Shown piece after piece: positions 15,858 through 23,448 of a stretch of 37,869 bases of DNA. The stretch covers positions 1-37,869 of the forward strand of contig CACEXK010000013.1 in assembly GCA_902563505.1 (NCBI GenBank), given 5' to 3'. Source of the DNA: an uncultured Alphaproteobacteria bacterium. GTDB lineage: Bacteria; Pseudomonadota; Alphaproteobacteria; Methylaequorales; Methylaequoraceae. Under the pieces are notes generated by a model that saw only the letters and a list, made by a program, of their open reading frames with translations, was not told where the DNA came from and ran no database searches. Every line of letters starts with the position of its first letter. Positions within the stretch are counted from its first letter, which is position 1. A program made the translations under genes and the position numbers.

Positions 15858-15935
15858 TGGGGTGGCTGAGGGGATTTGAACCCCCGGCCTCCGGTACCAC
15901 AAACCAGCGCTCTAACCAACTGAGCTACAGCCACC
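15858..15935 (-). tRNA. tRNA-His (GTG)
   Basis: A complete cloverleaf. The 5' end is GGTGGCTG with G-1 at 15935. The D arm is GCTC...GAGC. The anticodon stem CTGGT/ACCGG encloses the loop TTGTGGT with anticodon GTG. The T arm holds TTCAAAT, the 3' strand is CAGCCAC, the discriminator C73 and the CCA is encoded in DNA. The G-1:C73 pair is the common bacterial histidine identity element. Two truncated copies of its 3' half occur downstream at 11982 and 8601, so this gene is an integration site. Confidence 0.97.
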
Positions 15936-16024
15936 AAAATAAAAAAATAATTTAACCTAATATTAAATAATTGTGTAAATTTTTTTATATTTGCTTATAT
16001 TAATTTTTTCACTCTAATTCAACA

Positions 16025-17194
16025 ATGGTCGACTTAAATAAATTAATTTTCAAAATTGGTAGTGATACTGCCTTTTCAATTCTTGCCCGAAGCAATGAAT
16101 TAATAAAAAGAGGTAAGGATGTTATAAATTTAGGCATTGGTCAACCGGATTTTCCAACACCGCCTAATATAATTGAAGCTGCAGTAAAAGCATTAAAGGA
16201 TGGTCAGCATGGTTATAGCCCATCTGCAGGAATTCTTGAACTTAGAGAAGCAATTGCTGAAGATTTCTTAAAAAGAACAGATGTTCAAATTAATCCTGAA
16301 AATATAATAGTTACCCCTGGAGGAAAAGCAGTTATTTTTTACACACTTATGATGTTTGGGCATCCAGGAGCTGAAATAATATTTCCAGATCCAGGGTTTA
16401 TTGCCTATAAGTCTATGATAGATTATACAGGTTCCAAACCAGTGCCACTTCCTCACAGAATGGAAAATGGTTTTTCATTTGATGCAGATGAATTGCTTTC
16501 TCTGATCACTAAAAAAACAAAACTTATAATTTTAAATTCACCAGCCAATCCCACTGGTGGGGTTGTTCCTTATAAGGAACTAAAAAAATTAGCTAAAGGA
16601 TTAGAAAATTTCCCGGATATTTTTATTCTATCTGATGAAATTTATAGTAGAATTATCTTTGATAATAACAAGCATGTAAGTCTAAAATCTTTTTCTCAAA
16701 TTAAAGATAGAGTTATCGTTCTAGACGGATGGTCAAAAACTTTTGCGATGACTGGTTGGAGACTAGGTTATGGAATATTCCCAAAGAAAATTTTTGATTA
16801 TGCTGAAAAACTTGCTATAAATTGTCATTCCTGTGTTAACCTTGCAACACAATTTGCTGGAATAGAGGCCTTGAAAGGTAAACAAGATCATGTTGAAAAT
16901 ATGATTAATGAATTTTTGAAAAGAAGAGACTTCTTAGTTGAGCATTTAAATTCCATTCCAAACATAGACTGCGTTAAACCTAAGGGGGCTTTTTATGTTT
17001 TCCCAAAAATAAAAAAAGACAATCTCTCATCAAAAGAAATCAGTAATTCTTTATTAGAAAATAAATTTCTAGCAACAGTTCCAGGTTCTTCATTTGGAAA
17101 AAATGGTGAAGGCTTCATCAGAATTTCTTATGCTAGTAAACTAGAAAATTTAAAAAGATCAATAGAATTGCTTAAAGAATTTATTTCTGAGTAG
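16025..17194 (+). CDS. Class I/II aminotransferase (aspartate aminotransferase family)
   Basis: A 389-aa PLP-dependent fold-type I aminotransferase. Visible are NLGIGQPDFPTP near residue 36, the YSPSAGILELREAIA segment, NSPANPTG with the PLP-ring Asn/Asp region, SDEIY (D204, PLP pyridine contact) and K238 in DGWSKTFAMTGWRLGY, which forms the Schiff base. The C-terminal Arg that binds the substrate carboxylate is in FIRISYA. Sequence type fits the Igamma subgroup (aspartate, or broader N-acetyl/branched/aromatic substrates), so the exact amino acid is uncertain. It lies between tRNA-His and the glnB-glnA operon, consistent with a nitrogen-metabolism neighbourhood, but has its own spacer on both sides. 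Confidence 0.88.
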   Translation: MVDLNKLIFKIGSDTAFSILARSNELIKRGKDVINLGIGQPDFPTPPNIIEAAVKALKDGQHGYSPSAGILELREAIAEDFLKRTDVQINPENIIVTPGGKAVIFYTLMMFGHPGAEIIFPDPGFIAYKSMIDYTGSKPVPLPHRMENGFSFDADELLSLITKKTKLIILNSPANPTGGVVPYKELKKLAKGLENFPDIFILSDEIYSRIIFDNNKHVSLKSFSQIKDRVIVLDGWSKTFAMTGWRLGYGIFPKKIFDYAEKLAINCHSCVNLATQFAGIEALKGKQDHVENMINEFLKRRDFLVEHLNSIPNIDCVKPKGAFYVFPKIKKDNLSSKEISNSLLENKFLATVPGSSFGKNGEGFIRISYASKLENLKRSIELLKEFISE

Positions 17195-17269
17195 AAATTA
17201 AACGATTTTTTGTTTAATATTTAACCATTAGTTAATTAATTCAATGAAAAAGTATAAAAAACCCTATAA

Positions 17270-17644
<375 letters not shown>

Positions 17645-17678
17645 AAACTATAAGTAAACTACACACAAGGAGGAAATT

Positions 17679-19088
17679 ATGTCTGATGTAGCTAAAGTTT
17701 TAAAAACAATTAAAGATAAAGAAGTTAAATTTGTTGATCTAAGGTTCACTGATACCAAAGGTAAGTGGCAACATACAGCTCAAACAGTTGAGACAATTGA
17801 TGAAAATACATTCAAAGACGGAATTATGTTCGATGGCTCTTCTATAGCAGGGTGGAAAGATATACACGAGGCTGATATGATTCTCAAACCTGATCCATCA
17901 ACTGCTGTTATGGATCCATTTACAGCTCAACCCCAACTTGTACTTTTCTGTGATGTAATAGAACCAGATGACGGAAAACCATACGAATTAGACCCAAGAA
18001 GTACTGGTAAAAAAGCTGAGGCATATCTAAAAAAAACAGGGATAGGTGATAAATGTTTCTTTGGCCCTGAAGCAGAATTCTTTATTTTCGATGATGTTAA
18101 ATGGGCAACTAATCAAGAGTATACATTCTACAGTATTGATTCAGAGGAAGGAGCCTACAATACTGGCACTGAGATGGAAGGTGGAAACATGGGTCATAGA
18201 CCTAAAGATAAGGGTGGTTATTTCCCTGTACCTCCAGTTGATTCAGCTTCTGATATTAGAGCCGAAATGGTCTCTACAATGTCGGAAATGGGATTGACAA
18301 TGGAAAAACATCATCACGAAGTTGCTCCCTCTCAACACGAACTTGGAATGAAATTTGGCTCATTAATTAAAAGTGCAGATGATCTCCAGAAATATAAATA
18401 TTGCGTTCATATGGTTGCACAGGCTTACGGTAAAACAGCTACATTTATGCCAAAGCCAGTATACAATGATAATGGTTCGGGTATGCATGTTCACCAATCT
18501 GTTTGGAAGGGAAATAAATCAGTATTCGCTGGTAACGGATATAATGGGCTATCAGATGAATGCCTATACTATATTGGCGGTATTATAAAACATGCTAAAG
18601 CAATTAATGCATTCTCTAACGCAACTACAAATAGTTACAAAAGACTCATACCTGGTTTTGAGGCCCCTGTTCTACTTGCCTACTCATTTAGAAATAGATC
18701 CGCTGCATGCAGAGTACCCTTTGTAAGTAGCCCAAATGCAGCAAGGTTTGAGGTAAGGTTTGGTGATGCTTCAGGCAATCCTTATTTTACATTTGCATCT
18801 ATGTTGATGGCTGGTTTAGACGGAATAAAAAACAAGATACATCCCGGTGATGCAATGGACAAAGATCTTTACGCTCTCTCTGAAGAAGAAATCAAAGACA
18901 TCCCAACTGTTTGTGGAAGTTTAAGAGAAGCTTTAGTTGCATTAGATAAGGATAGAGACTTTTTAAAAGCAGGAGATGTTTTTACTGACAATCTAATTGA
19001 TTCTTACATTGCTTTGAAAATGGATGAAGTTCTCCAATTTGAGCACACTCCTCATCCAGTTGAATTTAAAATGTATTATTCTGTTTAG
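17679..19088 (+). CDS. glnA: Glutamine synthetase type I
   Basis: A 469-aa GS-I that makes glutamine from glutamate, ammonia and ATP. Motifs are [18 protein letters not shown] (latch region), [13 protein letters not shown] with metal-binding Glu, the [18 protein letters not shown] segment, [10 protein letters not shown] and the C-terminal adenylylation site Y398 in [11 protein letters not shown]. It is therefore the adenylylated GSI-beta subtype controlled by GlnE. A strong ribosome-binding site (AAGGAGG, seven to eight bases upstream) fixes the start. It is co-transcribed with glnB from the sigma-54 promoter. It converges with the isochorismatase-like gene, with a single base between the two stop codons. 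Confidence 0.98.
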   Translation: MSDVAKVLKTIKDKEVKFVDLRFTDTKGKWQHTAQTVETIDENTFKDGIMFDGSSIAGWKDIHEADMILKPDPSTAVMDPFTAQPQLVLFCDVIEPDDGKPYELDPRSTGKKAEAYLKKTGIGDKCFFGPEAEFFIFDDVKWATNQEYTFYSIDSEEGAYNTGTEMEGGNMGHRPKDKGGYFPVPPVDSASDIRAEMVSTMSEMGLTMEKHHHEVAPSQHELGMKFGSLIKSADDLQKYKYCVHMVAQAYGKTATFMPKPVYNDNGSGMHVHQSVWKGNKSVFAGNGYNGLSDECLYYIGGIIKHAKAINAFSNATTNSYKRLIPGFEAPVLLAYSFRNRSAACRVPFVSSPNAARFEVRFGDASGNPYFTFASMLMAGLDGIKNKIHPGDAMDKDLYALSEEEIKDIPTVCGSLREALVALDKDRDFLKAGDVFTDNLIDSYIALKMDEVLQFEHTPHPVEFKMYYSV

Positions 19089-19089
19089 T

Positions 19090-19641
19090 TTATTTATTCA
19101 CTAAGCTTGATAATTTTTTAAAATAAGGACTTTTTGAATCTTTGATTAGCTCAAATAGTAGCATCTCAATGTTTGTTAAGGTTACACCAAAGTTCTTCAT
19201 TCTTTCAATTCCAATTTGTTTATGAGGGTCATTTCTTGAACCTGTCGCCTCATCAATCAAGAAAACATCATAACCTTTTTTTATTAAGTCAAAAGAAGTT
19301 TGCAAAATACAAATGTGGGTTTCAATTCCTGTTAGGATAACTTGTTTCTTTTCAATTTTTTTTAATACTAAATTGAAAGGGTCTGAACCTAGACATGAAA
19401 ATGAAGTTTTTTCTATTCTATCAAACCTTTTTCCTTTGAGGCTATTCTCGATCATTTCAACTGTCGCACCAAGTCCTCTAGGGTATTGCTCCGTTATTAT
19501 TACGGGTAAATCGAGAACTTTAGATACATCAATGAGAATTTTGATATAGCTTAAAATTTGATCATTATTAGAAATTTTCTTGATTAGCTTTTCTTGAACA
19601 TCAACTATAACCAAAAAAGAATCTTTATAATCAATGATCAT
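19090..19641 (-). CDS. Isochorismatase-family cysteine hydrolase
   Basis: A 183-aa cysteine hydrolase with the usual triad: D14 in VIVDVQ, K78 in IEKTSFSC and C111 in TGIETHICILQT, together with the cis-peptide region around VILTGIE. The family includes nicotinamidases, ureidoacrylate hydrolases and many enzymes of unknown substrate; this one resembles the short YcaC/YecD-like members. Its start overlaps the stop of the upstream glutathione peroxidase gene by 4 bp, so the two are co-translated, perhaps as a small stress-related unit. The substrate is not predictable. Confidence 0.85.
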   Translation of the reverse strand: MIIDYKDSFLVIVDVQEKLIKKISNNDQILSYIKILIDVSKVLDLPVIITEQYPRGLGATVEMIENSLKGKRFDRIEKTSFSCLGSDPFNLVLKKIEKKQVILTGIETHICILQTSFDLIKKGYDVFLIDEATGSRNDPHKQIGIERMKNFGVTLTNIEMLLFELIKDSKSPYFKKLSSLVNK

Positions 19642-20177
19642 TTTGCATCAAGTGCATTTTCTATCTCTAATAACAATCCTTCCGAAGTTGGACTGGTCAT
19701 GGATGAAAACCAGTTGATTATTTCACCATTCTTACCTATTAAATATTTATGAAAATTCCATCTAGGCTGAGCTATGACTGACATATTAGCTGAAATCCAT
19801 TTATATAGTGGATGAGCATCTTGACCCTTTATTTTTTGAATCGATGTCATTGGAAAGTTAACACCATATCTTATCTCGCAAAATTCTTTAACTTCAGAGT
19901 CACTTTTTAATTCTTGATTAAAGTCATTGGATGGAACTCCTAGCACAATAAAACCTTCTTCTTTATATCGATCATAAATTTTTTGCAACCCAGCATACTG
20001 CGGTGTAAAACCACATTGCGAAGCAGTATTTACTAAAAGAACAACTTTATTTTTGAATTTATCTAGTTTCATTTCCTCACCAGCTATTGATTCTATTGAA
20101 AAATCGTGAAATTTTCCTGTAGCCGAATTAGAATTAAAGCCAAAAAACATAATTAACAATGACAAAAAATATTTCAT
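19638..20177 (-). CDS. Exported glutathione peroxidase-like thiol peroxidase
   Basis: A 179-aa GPx-family protein. The peroxidatic cysteine C55 lies in VNTASQCGFTPQY, a Cys in place of selenocysteine. PSNDFNQE holds the conserved Asn/Gln region and RWNFHKYLI the conserved Trp-Asn. The N-terminal 19 residues (MKYFLSLLIMFFGFNSNSA) form a likely signal peptide, so it acts in the periplasm or is membrane-tethered. Cysteine-type GPx enzymes usually use thioredoxin-like donors to reduce lipid or organic hydroperoxides. It is the first gene of a two-gene unit with the isochorismatase-like hydrolase. Confidence 0.9.
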   Translation of the reverse strand: MKYFLSLLIMFFGFNSNSATGKFHDFSIESIAGEEMKLDKFKNKVVLLVNTASQCGFTPQYAGLQKIYDRYKEEGFIVLGVPSNDFNQELKSDSEVKEFCEIRYGVNFPMTSIQKIKGQDAHPLYKWISANMSVIAQPRWNFHKYLIGKNGEIINWFSSMTSPTSEGLLLEIENALDAK

Positions 20178-20234
20178 TAATTATAATTTAATAATTTACA
20201 TTGAAAAATAAAGCAATAATTTTTAGAATAGTTT

Positions 20235-20666
20235 ATGCTCAACAAAAAAATACAAGGAATCCTTACATTAAGTCTATTTTTTTTGTTATTTGCCTGCTCT
20301 GGTGAGGATTTATTACCTGTTAAAGGTCCTGAAGGGGCACCTGGCACAGAATTAAATTTTGCTCAATTCGACGATATTCCAATACCACTTAACTCAAAGT
20401 TAAATAAGGAAGATTCAATAATAATTTCTAAACTAAACGGATGGCTTGGAAGACTGTCATTTGATACAAGTCAAAATCAACTAGCTATTTTTGACTTTTT
20501 CAGGAATGAATTCCCTAAATTTGGTTGGAAGAAATTGTCTGAAATAACATCTGAAAGTAGCCTTCTTAATTATCAGAACAAGTCCAGACTTGCATCCATC
20601 CAACTAAATGATAAAACCTTCTTTGGAACTGAGGTAACAATAACTGTCTCAGAAATAGAAAACTAA
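20235..20666 (+). CDS. Predicted lipoprotein of unknown function
   Basis: A 143-aa protein with a lipoprotein signal (KKIQGILTLSLFFLLFAC) whose lipobox LFAC places the lipidated Cys at 21, followed by Ser-Gly-Glu. The mature part reads like a small alpha/beta domain: IPIPLNSKLNKEDSIII, then NGWLGRLSFDTSQNQ and FFRNEFPKFGWKKL, ending in a beta strand. This pattern occurs in uncharacterised alphaproteobacterial lipoproteins of similar length. The gene stands alone and its last 4 bp overlap the end of convergent mgtE. Confidence 0.75.
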   Translation: MLNKKIQGILTLSLFFLLFACSGEDLLPVKGPEGAPGTELNFAQFDDIPIPLNSKLNKEDSIIISKLNGWLGRLSFDTSQNQLAIFDFFRNEFPKFGWKKLSEITSESSLLNYQNKSRLASIQLNDKTFFGTEVTITVSEIEN

Positions 20667-22027
20667 ATCAAAAAAATAGTTGCCAAACTTAAAAACATAA
20701 AAAAGCCAACTATATCTGTGAACATGGTAACAAAAGTTCCAGAGGCAATAGCGGGATCCACTCCCTTTTTGGTTAAAAAAATTGGAATAAATATTCCAAA
20801 AAATGAACCAAAAATTAAATTTAAAAATAACGAAAACGATATTACAAAACTTAAAAGAAGTTCTTGAAACCAATAATATGTTAAAAAGAAAGAAGCTGCA
20901 GAAAAAATCACTCCATTTATCATCCCTACAGACACTTCTTTACCCACAGATCTCAAGGCATTTGACCAAGTTAACTGTTTCATTGCAATTGCTCTAACTG
21001 CAGTTGTTAACGACTGGGTACCTGAACAACCACCCATTGAAGCAACTATTGGCATCAAAGCTGCTAGAATTGCTAATTTTTCAATAGTTCCCTCAAAATT
21101 CTTAATTACATAAGAAGCAAAAAATGCTGCAATTAAATTAAAAAATAGCCAAGCAAATCTTGCTTTTGTAATTGATATTATGGCGCCATAGAAATCTTGC
21201 TCCCCAACACCAGCTAATTTAAGAATGTCTTCTTGAGCCTCATCATCAATAACATCAACTATATCATCTACATTTATGGTTCCTAGAAGTTTTCTATCGT
21301 CATCAATTACAGCAATTGAAGTAAGATTTCTTTTTCTAAAAATATCAGCAACATCTTCTTGATCAAGTGAAGAATGAACACTAAGTTCACTTCTTTTCAT
21401 TATATTACTTATTTTTACATTTCTTGAAGATGATATTATAGCACTCAATTCTATTGTCCCGACTAATTTTTGATTTTTATCAACAATATATAAGTCATAA
21501 AATACTTTAGGTAATGTTCGTTTCTTCCTCAAATAATCTATCACATCACCCACATTGGAATGGACTGGAATACGAACCAACTCTAACTGCATTAGTCTTC
21601 CAGCAGTATTTTCATCATAACTAAGGTTATCTTCAATAAATGTTCTTTCCTTTCTTGAAATTTTAGATAAAACCAATTTCTTTTTTTCATCATCCAATGA
21701 GCCAATAATTATAGCAGCATCATCTGAATCTAGTTCATTGATTGCTTTATAAATTATTTTTAGCTCAATCTCATTAACAATTTTTTGTAAAAAACTAGGT
21801 TCTAATTCTACTAATATTTTACTGTCAAAATCTTTAGATAAAATATTGAGAAGTTGTTTTCTATGTTTTACATCTAAAATTTGAATATAAGATGCAATTT
21901 CTGAAGGATGAAAATTTTTAATTTTTTTAAATATTTTTTTAGTATCTTTTTTTTCTAGCAAATCAATGAAGCTATTGAATATATCTGGTTTTAAGAAATC
22001 TAGATTGTTTTTATGTTTTTTCATCAA
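20663..22027 (-). CDS. mgtE: Magnesium transporter MgtE
   Basis: A 454-aa MgtE family channel. The N-terminal superhelical domain (about residues 1-130) includes the LDSDDAAIIIGSL repeat. A CBS pair (about 135-255) has YDENTAGRLMQLELV and IAVIDDDRKLLGTINVDD. Five hydrophobic segments follow after residue 285, carrying the pore motif region ALMPIVASMGGCSGTQSLT and the late DPAIASGTFVTMFTDIVGF. The cytoplasmic domains sense Mg2+ and gate the channel. The conserved GGNAGTQ motif appears here as GGCSGTQ. It converges with the lipoprotein gene and lies 41 bp downstream of the recombinase gene. Confidence 0.93.
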   Translation of the reverse strand: MMKKHKNNLDFLKPDIFNSFIDLLEKKDTKKIFKKIKNFHPSEIASYIQILDVKHRKQLLNILSKDFDSKILVELEPSFLQKIVNEIELKIIYKAINELDSDDAAIIIGSLDDEKKKLVLSKISRKERTFIEDNLSYDENTAGRLMQLELVRIPVHSNVGDVIDYLRKKRTLPKVFYDLYIVDKNQKLVGTIELSAIISSSRNVKISNIMKRSELSVHSSLDQEDVADIFRKRNLTSIAVIDDDRKLLGTINVDDIVDVIDDEAQEDILKLAGVGEQDFYGAIISITKARFAWLFFNLIAAFFASYVIKNFEGTIEKLAILAALMPIVASMGGCSGTQSLTTAVRAIAMKQLTWSNALRSVGKEVSVGMINGVIFSAASFFLTYYWFQELLLSFVISFSLFLNLIFGSFFGIFIPIFLTKKGVDPAIASGTFVTMFTDIVGFFMFLSLATIFLI

Positions 22028-22068
22028 ATAGTCCTTTATAAAAACAGTCTTTTTTGTTAATTATTTAT

Positions 22069-23313
22069 TCAAAAATCAATTTGTTTTAACCAACTTGACT
22101 TAAGTTCTAAACTAATATCTCTTCTATACAATCTATTTTTCTTTGAATTACCAATTATTTCTAAAATCACTTCTTCAGGACATTCAACTTGAACAAGTCT
22201 ATTTATGATGGAGAGTCTGAAAGAAGAAATAGTTTTTTTATTAGAAAAACTTTTTATTCTCTTGTTAACTAGTGATTCATTATACTTAATTAACTTTTTG
22301 TGATTTTTAAAATCTTTTAAAAGTGATTCTTTTTTATCTTGAAAGATATTTTTTGCACCCCAGAGTGATAAACCAACAAGAGGAATTGATCGAATTTTAT
22401 TAATATTTATTATTGTCCTGTTTAAATTGGATCTAATGATTATGAACGGATTTATTTTGTCGAGATTAACATCATTACTTTCTAATCCAATTAATTCTTT
22501 GAAACTACATCCTGTATTCAAAAGCATAGCAATTATAAAATTAGTAAAATCCTTTTTATTTAAGCAATTATTTTTTAAATCATGAAGCTCAGCTTCAGAA
22601 AATTTTTCAGCTCTCGTTCTATTAGTGTTAAATTTAATGCTTTTAAGAAAGACTTCTTTATTTAGGCTAAAGTATTTAAATAAAGTTGCAAAATAGTAAT
22701 CCAAATTTTTAATAATTTTCTTACCAAATTGTATTTCATTTGTTTTAACAAAATAGTTATAAAGCTTTGTTGCATCATTTTCATTATATTCGTTTATAGT
22801 TTTATCATCACAAATTTTCAAAAATTCAGTAATTAATGATCCATAAATACTTCTATTTTTAATATCAAAGTTTTTATTATTTAATAATCCAAGACTTTCA
22901 GATAAGAGCGGGAATTGATCTGGAATATTTTCAAATAAGAAATTTTCAAGAGTATGTTGATTTTTATCATTTAAATTTAGAGTGGTTTTTAAATCATTTA
23001 AGTATTTAGATTTAGAAAATACTAATTTTGCAACTAAATCTTCATAATCATCCAAAAATTTAATCTCATATTTCTTAATATTCTTTGTAGTTTTAGAAAA
23101 AAATTTTTCAACATAACTATTTGACTTTTTTTTAAAATACTTGAACATTTTCTGGTGTTCTAAGGCTTGAATTTTTGATCTTTTAATTGCTGTGGAAATT
23201 TTATTTGTTTTTAGAGAAATTTTAATACTTTTAACACCAATTATTTTATAAATAGACTCTGGAACAGCGCGTTGATACCAGAATTGATTCCCATGTTTGT
23301 ATATATATTTCAT
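22069..23313 (-). CDS. Tyrosine recombinase/phage integrase with degraded catalytic site
   Basis: A 414-aa protein with the phage-integrase layout: an N-terminal arm-binding-like start (YKHGNQFWYQRAVPESIY), a SAM-like core-binding domain (about 145-235) and a C-terminal catalytic domain. Mapping the active site shows losses. The first Arg in the TGxR motif is S270 (NTGCSFKEL), the His of HxLR is S363 (SSFR, with R366 kept) and the His of LGH is N389 (IGNS). The strand Lys (K306) and a possible nucleophile Y396 remain. It begins 43 bp from the 3' end of tRNA-Leu, the standard place for an integrase at its attachment site, yet the frame is intact. It may be a DNA-binding relic or a domesticated protein. 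I found no second copy of the tRNA-Leu end in this window. Confidence 0.75.
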   Translation of the reverse strand: MKYIYKHGNQFWYQRAVPESIYKIIGVKSIKISLKTNKISTAIKRSKIQALEHQKMFKYFKKKSNSYVEKFFSKTTKNIKKYEIKFLDDYEDLVAKLVFSKSKYLNDLKTTLNLNDKNQHTLENFLFENIPDQFPLLSESLGLLNNKNFDIKNRSIYGSLITEFLKICDDKTINEYNENDATKLYNYFVKTNEIQFGKKIIKNLDYYFATLFKYFSLNKEVFLKSIKFNTNRTRAEKFSEAELHDLKNNCLNKKDFTNFIIAMLLNTGCSFKELIGLESNDVNLDKINPFIIIRSNLNRTIININKIRSIPLVGLSLWGAKNIFQDKKESLLKDFKNHKKLIKYNESLVNKRIKSFSNKKTISSFRLSIINRLVQVECPEEVILEIIGNSKKNRLYRRDISLELKSSWLKQIDF

Positions 23314-23349
23314 GGTATAATACTACTATTCTACCACAGTTTAGTAAAC
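23314..23349. promoter_or_regulatory. Two palindromes between tRNA-Leu and the recombinase start
   Basis: A 22-bp imperfect palindrome (23314-23335) with 9 of 11 positions paired abuts the recombinase ATG. An 11-bp perfect one, GTTTAGTAAAC, lies at 23339-23349. They fill nearly the whole 43-bp space and overlap a plausible promoter (TTTACT and TAGTAT spaced 17 bp on the minus strand). They could be autoregulatory operators or core binding sites of the recombinase; this is inference. Confidence 0.4.
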
Positions 23350-23356
23350 ATTATTT

Positions 23357-23444
23357 TGGTGCGGCCGAGAAGACTCGAACTTCCACAGGAAATAATCCCA
23401 CAACGACCTCAACGTTGCGCGTCTACCAGTTCCGCCACGGCCGC
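23357..23444 (-). tRNA. tRNA-Leu (GAG)
   Basis: An 88-nt class II tRNA. The acceptor GCGGCCG pairs with CGGCCGC and the CCA is encoded. The anticodon stem CAACG/CGTTG encloses TTGAGGT with anticodon GAG. There is a long variable arm (GGGATTATTTCC) and a T loop TTCGAGT. It begins 4 bp after the stop codon of the biotin carboxylase gene and is followed by the recombinase gene, so it probably served as an integration target. Confidence 0.96.
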
Positions 23445-23448
23445 ATTA

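Noticed and set aside
17197-17218. Hairpin ATTAAAC/GTTTAAT after the aminotransferase gene as a terminator
   Set aside because: A seven-pair, almost GC-free stem without a following T-run is weak and expected by chance in such AT-rich DNA.
22028-22068. A distal copy of the tRNA-Leu 3' end marking the far border of a recombinase-borne island
   Set aside because: I looked for the CGGCCGCACCA end beyond the recombinase and elsewhere in the window and found none, so no island boundaries are claimed at tRNA-Leu.
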